Shown piece by piece: positions 41,929 to 42,627 of a DNA stretch of 42,627 bases (positions are counted from its first letter, which is position 1; each line of letters opens with the position of its first letter). The translations under genes were made by a program, and so were the position numbers. The stretch comes from Bacteroidota bacterium. Lineage in GTDB: Bacteria > Bacteroidota > Bacteroidia > Chitinophagales > Chitinophagaceae. The notes beneath the pieces are model-generated. The model saw only the letters and a list, made by a program, of their open reading frames with translations, was not told the DNA's origin and did no database searches. The stretch is taken from positions 1-42,627 of the forward strand of contig JABDGS010000024.1 of NCBI GenBank assembly GCA_013285915.1, in the 5' to 3' direction.

Positions 41929-42627
41929 ATGGAAGTTCATCATCATCCTGATCTGCATCACAAAAAGAAAAAATTCAAAGAGTTTCTTGCTGAGTTTATA
42001 ATGATCTTTCTTGCAGTAACGCTTGGCTTTTTTGCTGAAACAATACGGGAAAAAATTTCTGAAGGCCACCGCGAAAAAAACTACATCATCGGGCTTATAA
42101 ATAATGTCGAAAACGATACAGCAGGCTTAAAAGGACTGATAGAGAGAAATGATTTGGAGATAAGAGGCATTGACTCTTTAACAAAAATAGCAAAAGGTAA
42201 TTTCACAAACATTAACGCACAGGATTCGGTGTACTACTATTCAACCCAATACACGCTTAGCCTGCACTTGTTTCAGTTTAATGATTTAACACTGGTACAA
42301 TTGAGAAACGCAGGCGGTTACAGCCTTATAATAAAAGACCACGTGGCTGACAGTATTGCACAGTATGAATCAAATAACGCTGATATTAAGTTACAGGAGA
42401 GATTTGTTATTGACTATTATGTAAAAACATGGGACGTATTCAAACAGGTTTTTGATGGCACCGTGGCAAACCAATTTTTCACCTATTTTGATACAACCAA
42501 TAAAATCCCTCTTGGCGTTAACGTTTTGATATCGAAGGACGAAGAAAAAATGCGTGTATTGCTTAATAATTACTGGACGTATGGCTTAACGCTAAGGTCT
42601 TACAACTACAAGCTAAAACAGCATCTT
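41929..42627 (+). CDS. Conserved hypothetical membrane protein, partial
   Basis: 233 codons from the ATG at 41929 to the window edge, with no stop. The His/Lys-rich start (MEVHHHPDLHHKKKKFKEFL) leads into one membrane helix (EFIMIFLAVTLGFFAETIRE), then a long, mostly helical extracytoplasmic part (NVENDTAGLKGLIERNDLEI, VLISKDEEKMRVLLNNYW). This start is typical of an uncharacterised Bacteroidota family (HHHP...FKEYLLEFLMIFLAVTLGFFAE). Function unknown. Confidence 0.85.
   Translation, partial: MEVHHHPDLHHKKKKFKEFLAEFIMIFLAVTLGFFAETIREKISEGHREKNYIIGLINNVENDTAGLKGLIERNDLEIRGIDSLTKIAKGNFTNINAQDSVYYYSTQYTLSLHLFQFNDLTLVQLRNAGGYSLIIKDHVADSIAQYESNNADIKLQERFVIDYYVKTWDVFKQVFDGTVANQFFTYFDTTNKIPLGVNVLISKDEEKMRVLLNNYWTYGLTLRSYNYKLKQHL

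Noticed and set aside
1-42627. tRNA, rRNA, CRISPR array, IS element, integrase or prophage genes
   Set aside because: Looked for on both strands by eye; no T-loop consensus in a cloverleaf context, regular spacer array, transposase or phage protein was recognised.

Overview
The window looks like chromosomal DNA from a Bacteroidota member, most likely family Chitinophagaceae. Evidence: secreted proteins with C-terminal type IX secretion (T9SS) sorting domains, Bacteroidota-type promoters (TTTG / TAnnTTTG), a Reg_prop/Y_Y_Y sensor kinase, a NusA without the C-terminal acidic repeats, a very long N-terminally extended IF-2, and intergenic DNA full of degenerate repeated phrases. No tRNA, rRNA, CRISPR array, transposase or phage gene was recognised.

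Layout. 1-11.5 kb, all minus strand: a sensor kinase and NarL-type response regulator, then a GH5 glycosidase, then a beta-barrel-like exported protein and a very large surface protein cut by the window edge. 11.7-19.1 kb: a DUF4834-like membrane protein (minus), then rimP-nusA-infB and a SurA-type prolyl isomerase (plus). 19.2-23.5 kb: a VapBC-like toxin-antitoxin pair and a MarR-controlled stress cluster (MarR, pirin, YceI, second pirin, FMN reductase). 23.6-29.1 kb: a PurF-like amidotransferase, SixA-like phosphatase, MurG-like glycosyltransferase, two small proteins and an aminotransferase. 29.1-33.2 kb: an accessory island with three tightly packed minus-strand genes, a PD-(D/E)xK nuclease-like protein (sce7726 family), an sce7725-family protein and a zinc-ribbon/RES-domain protein, flanked by repeat-rich gene-free DNA. 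33.2-42.6 kb: an FG-GAP protein and a T9SS-sorted protein (operon), a beta-lactamase-fold serine hydrolase, a Tat-exported GH116-like glycosidase, a methyltransferase, a lipoprotein and a partial membrane protein.

Two regulatory circuits can be read from the DNA. First, a 16-bp palindrome TACAC-N6-GTGTA occurs upstream of the kinase, twice upstream of GH5, upstream of the barrel/giant-protein operon, and again 25 kb away upstream of the T9SS protein at 34.7-36.1 kb. Its NarL-like 7-2-7 geometry and placement suggest it is the operator of the response regulator at 7.7-8.4 kb. Second, the MarR gene carries a perfect palindrome ACATGTA-CA-TACATGT between its -33 and -7 elements, and a degenerate copy sits at the same place before the first pirin gene.

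The best candidates for undescribed biology are the sce7726-sce7725-RES island (probable defence or toxin module) and the TACAC-N6-GTGTA surface-protein regulon. The rimP-nusA-infB leader also holds a perfect terminator-like hairpin just before rimP that could be an attenuator.
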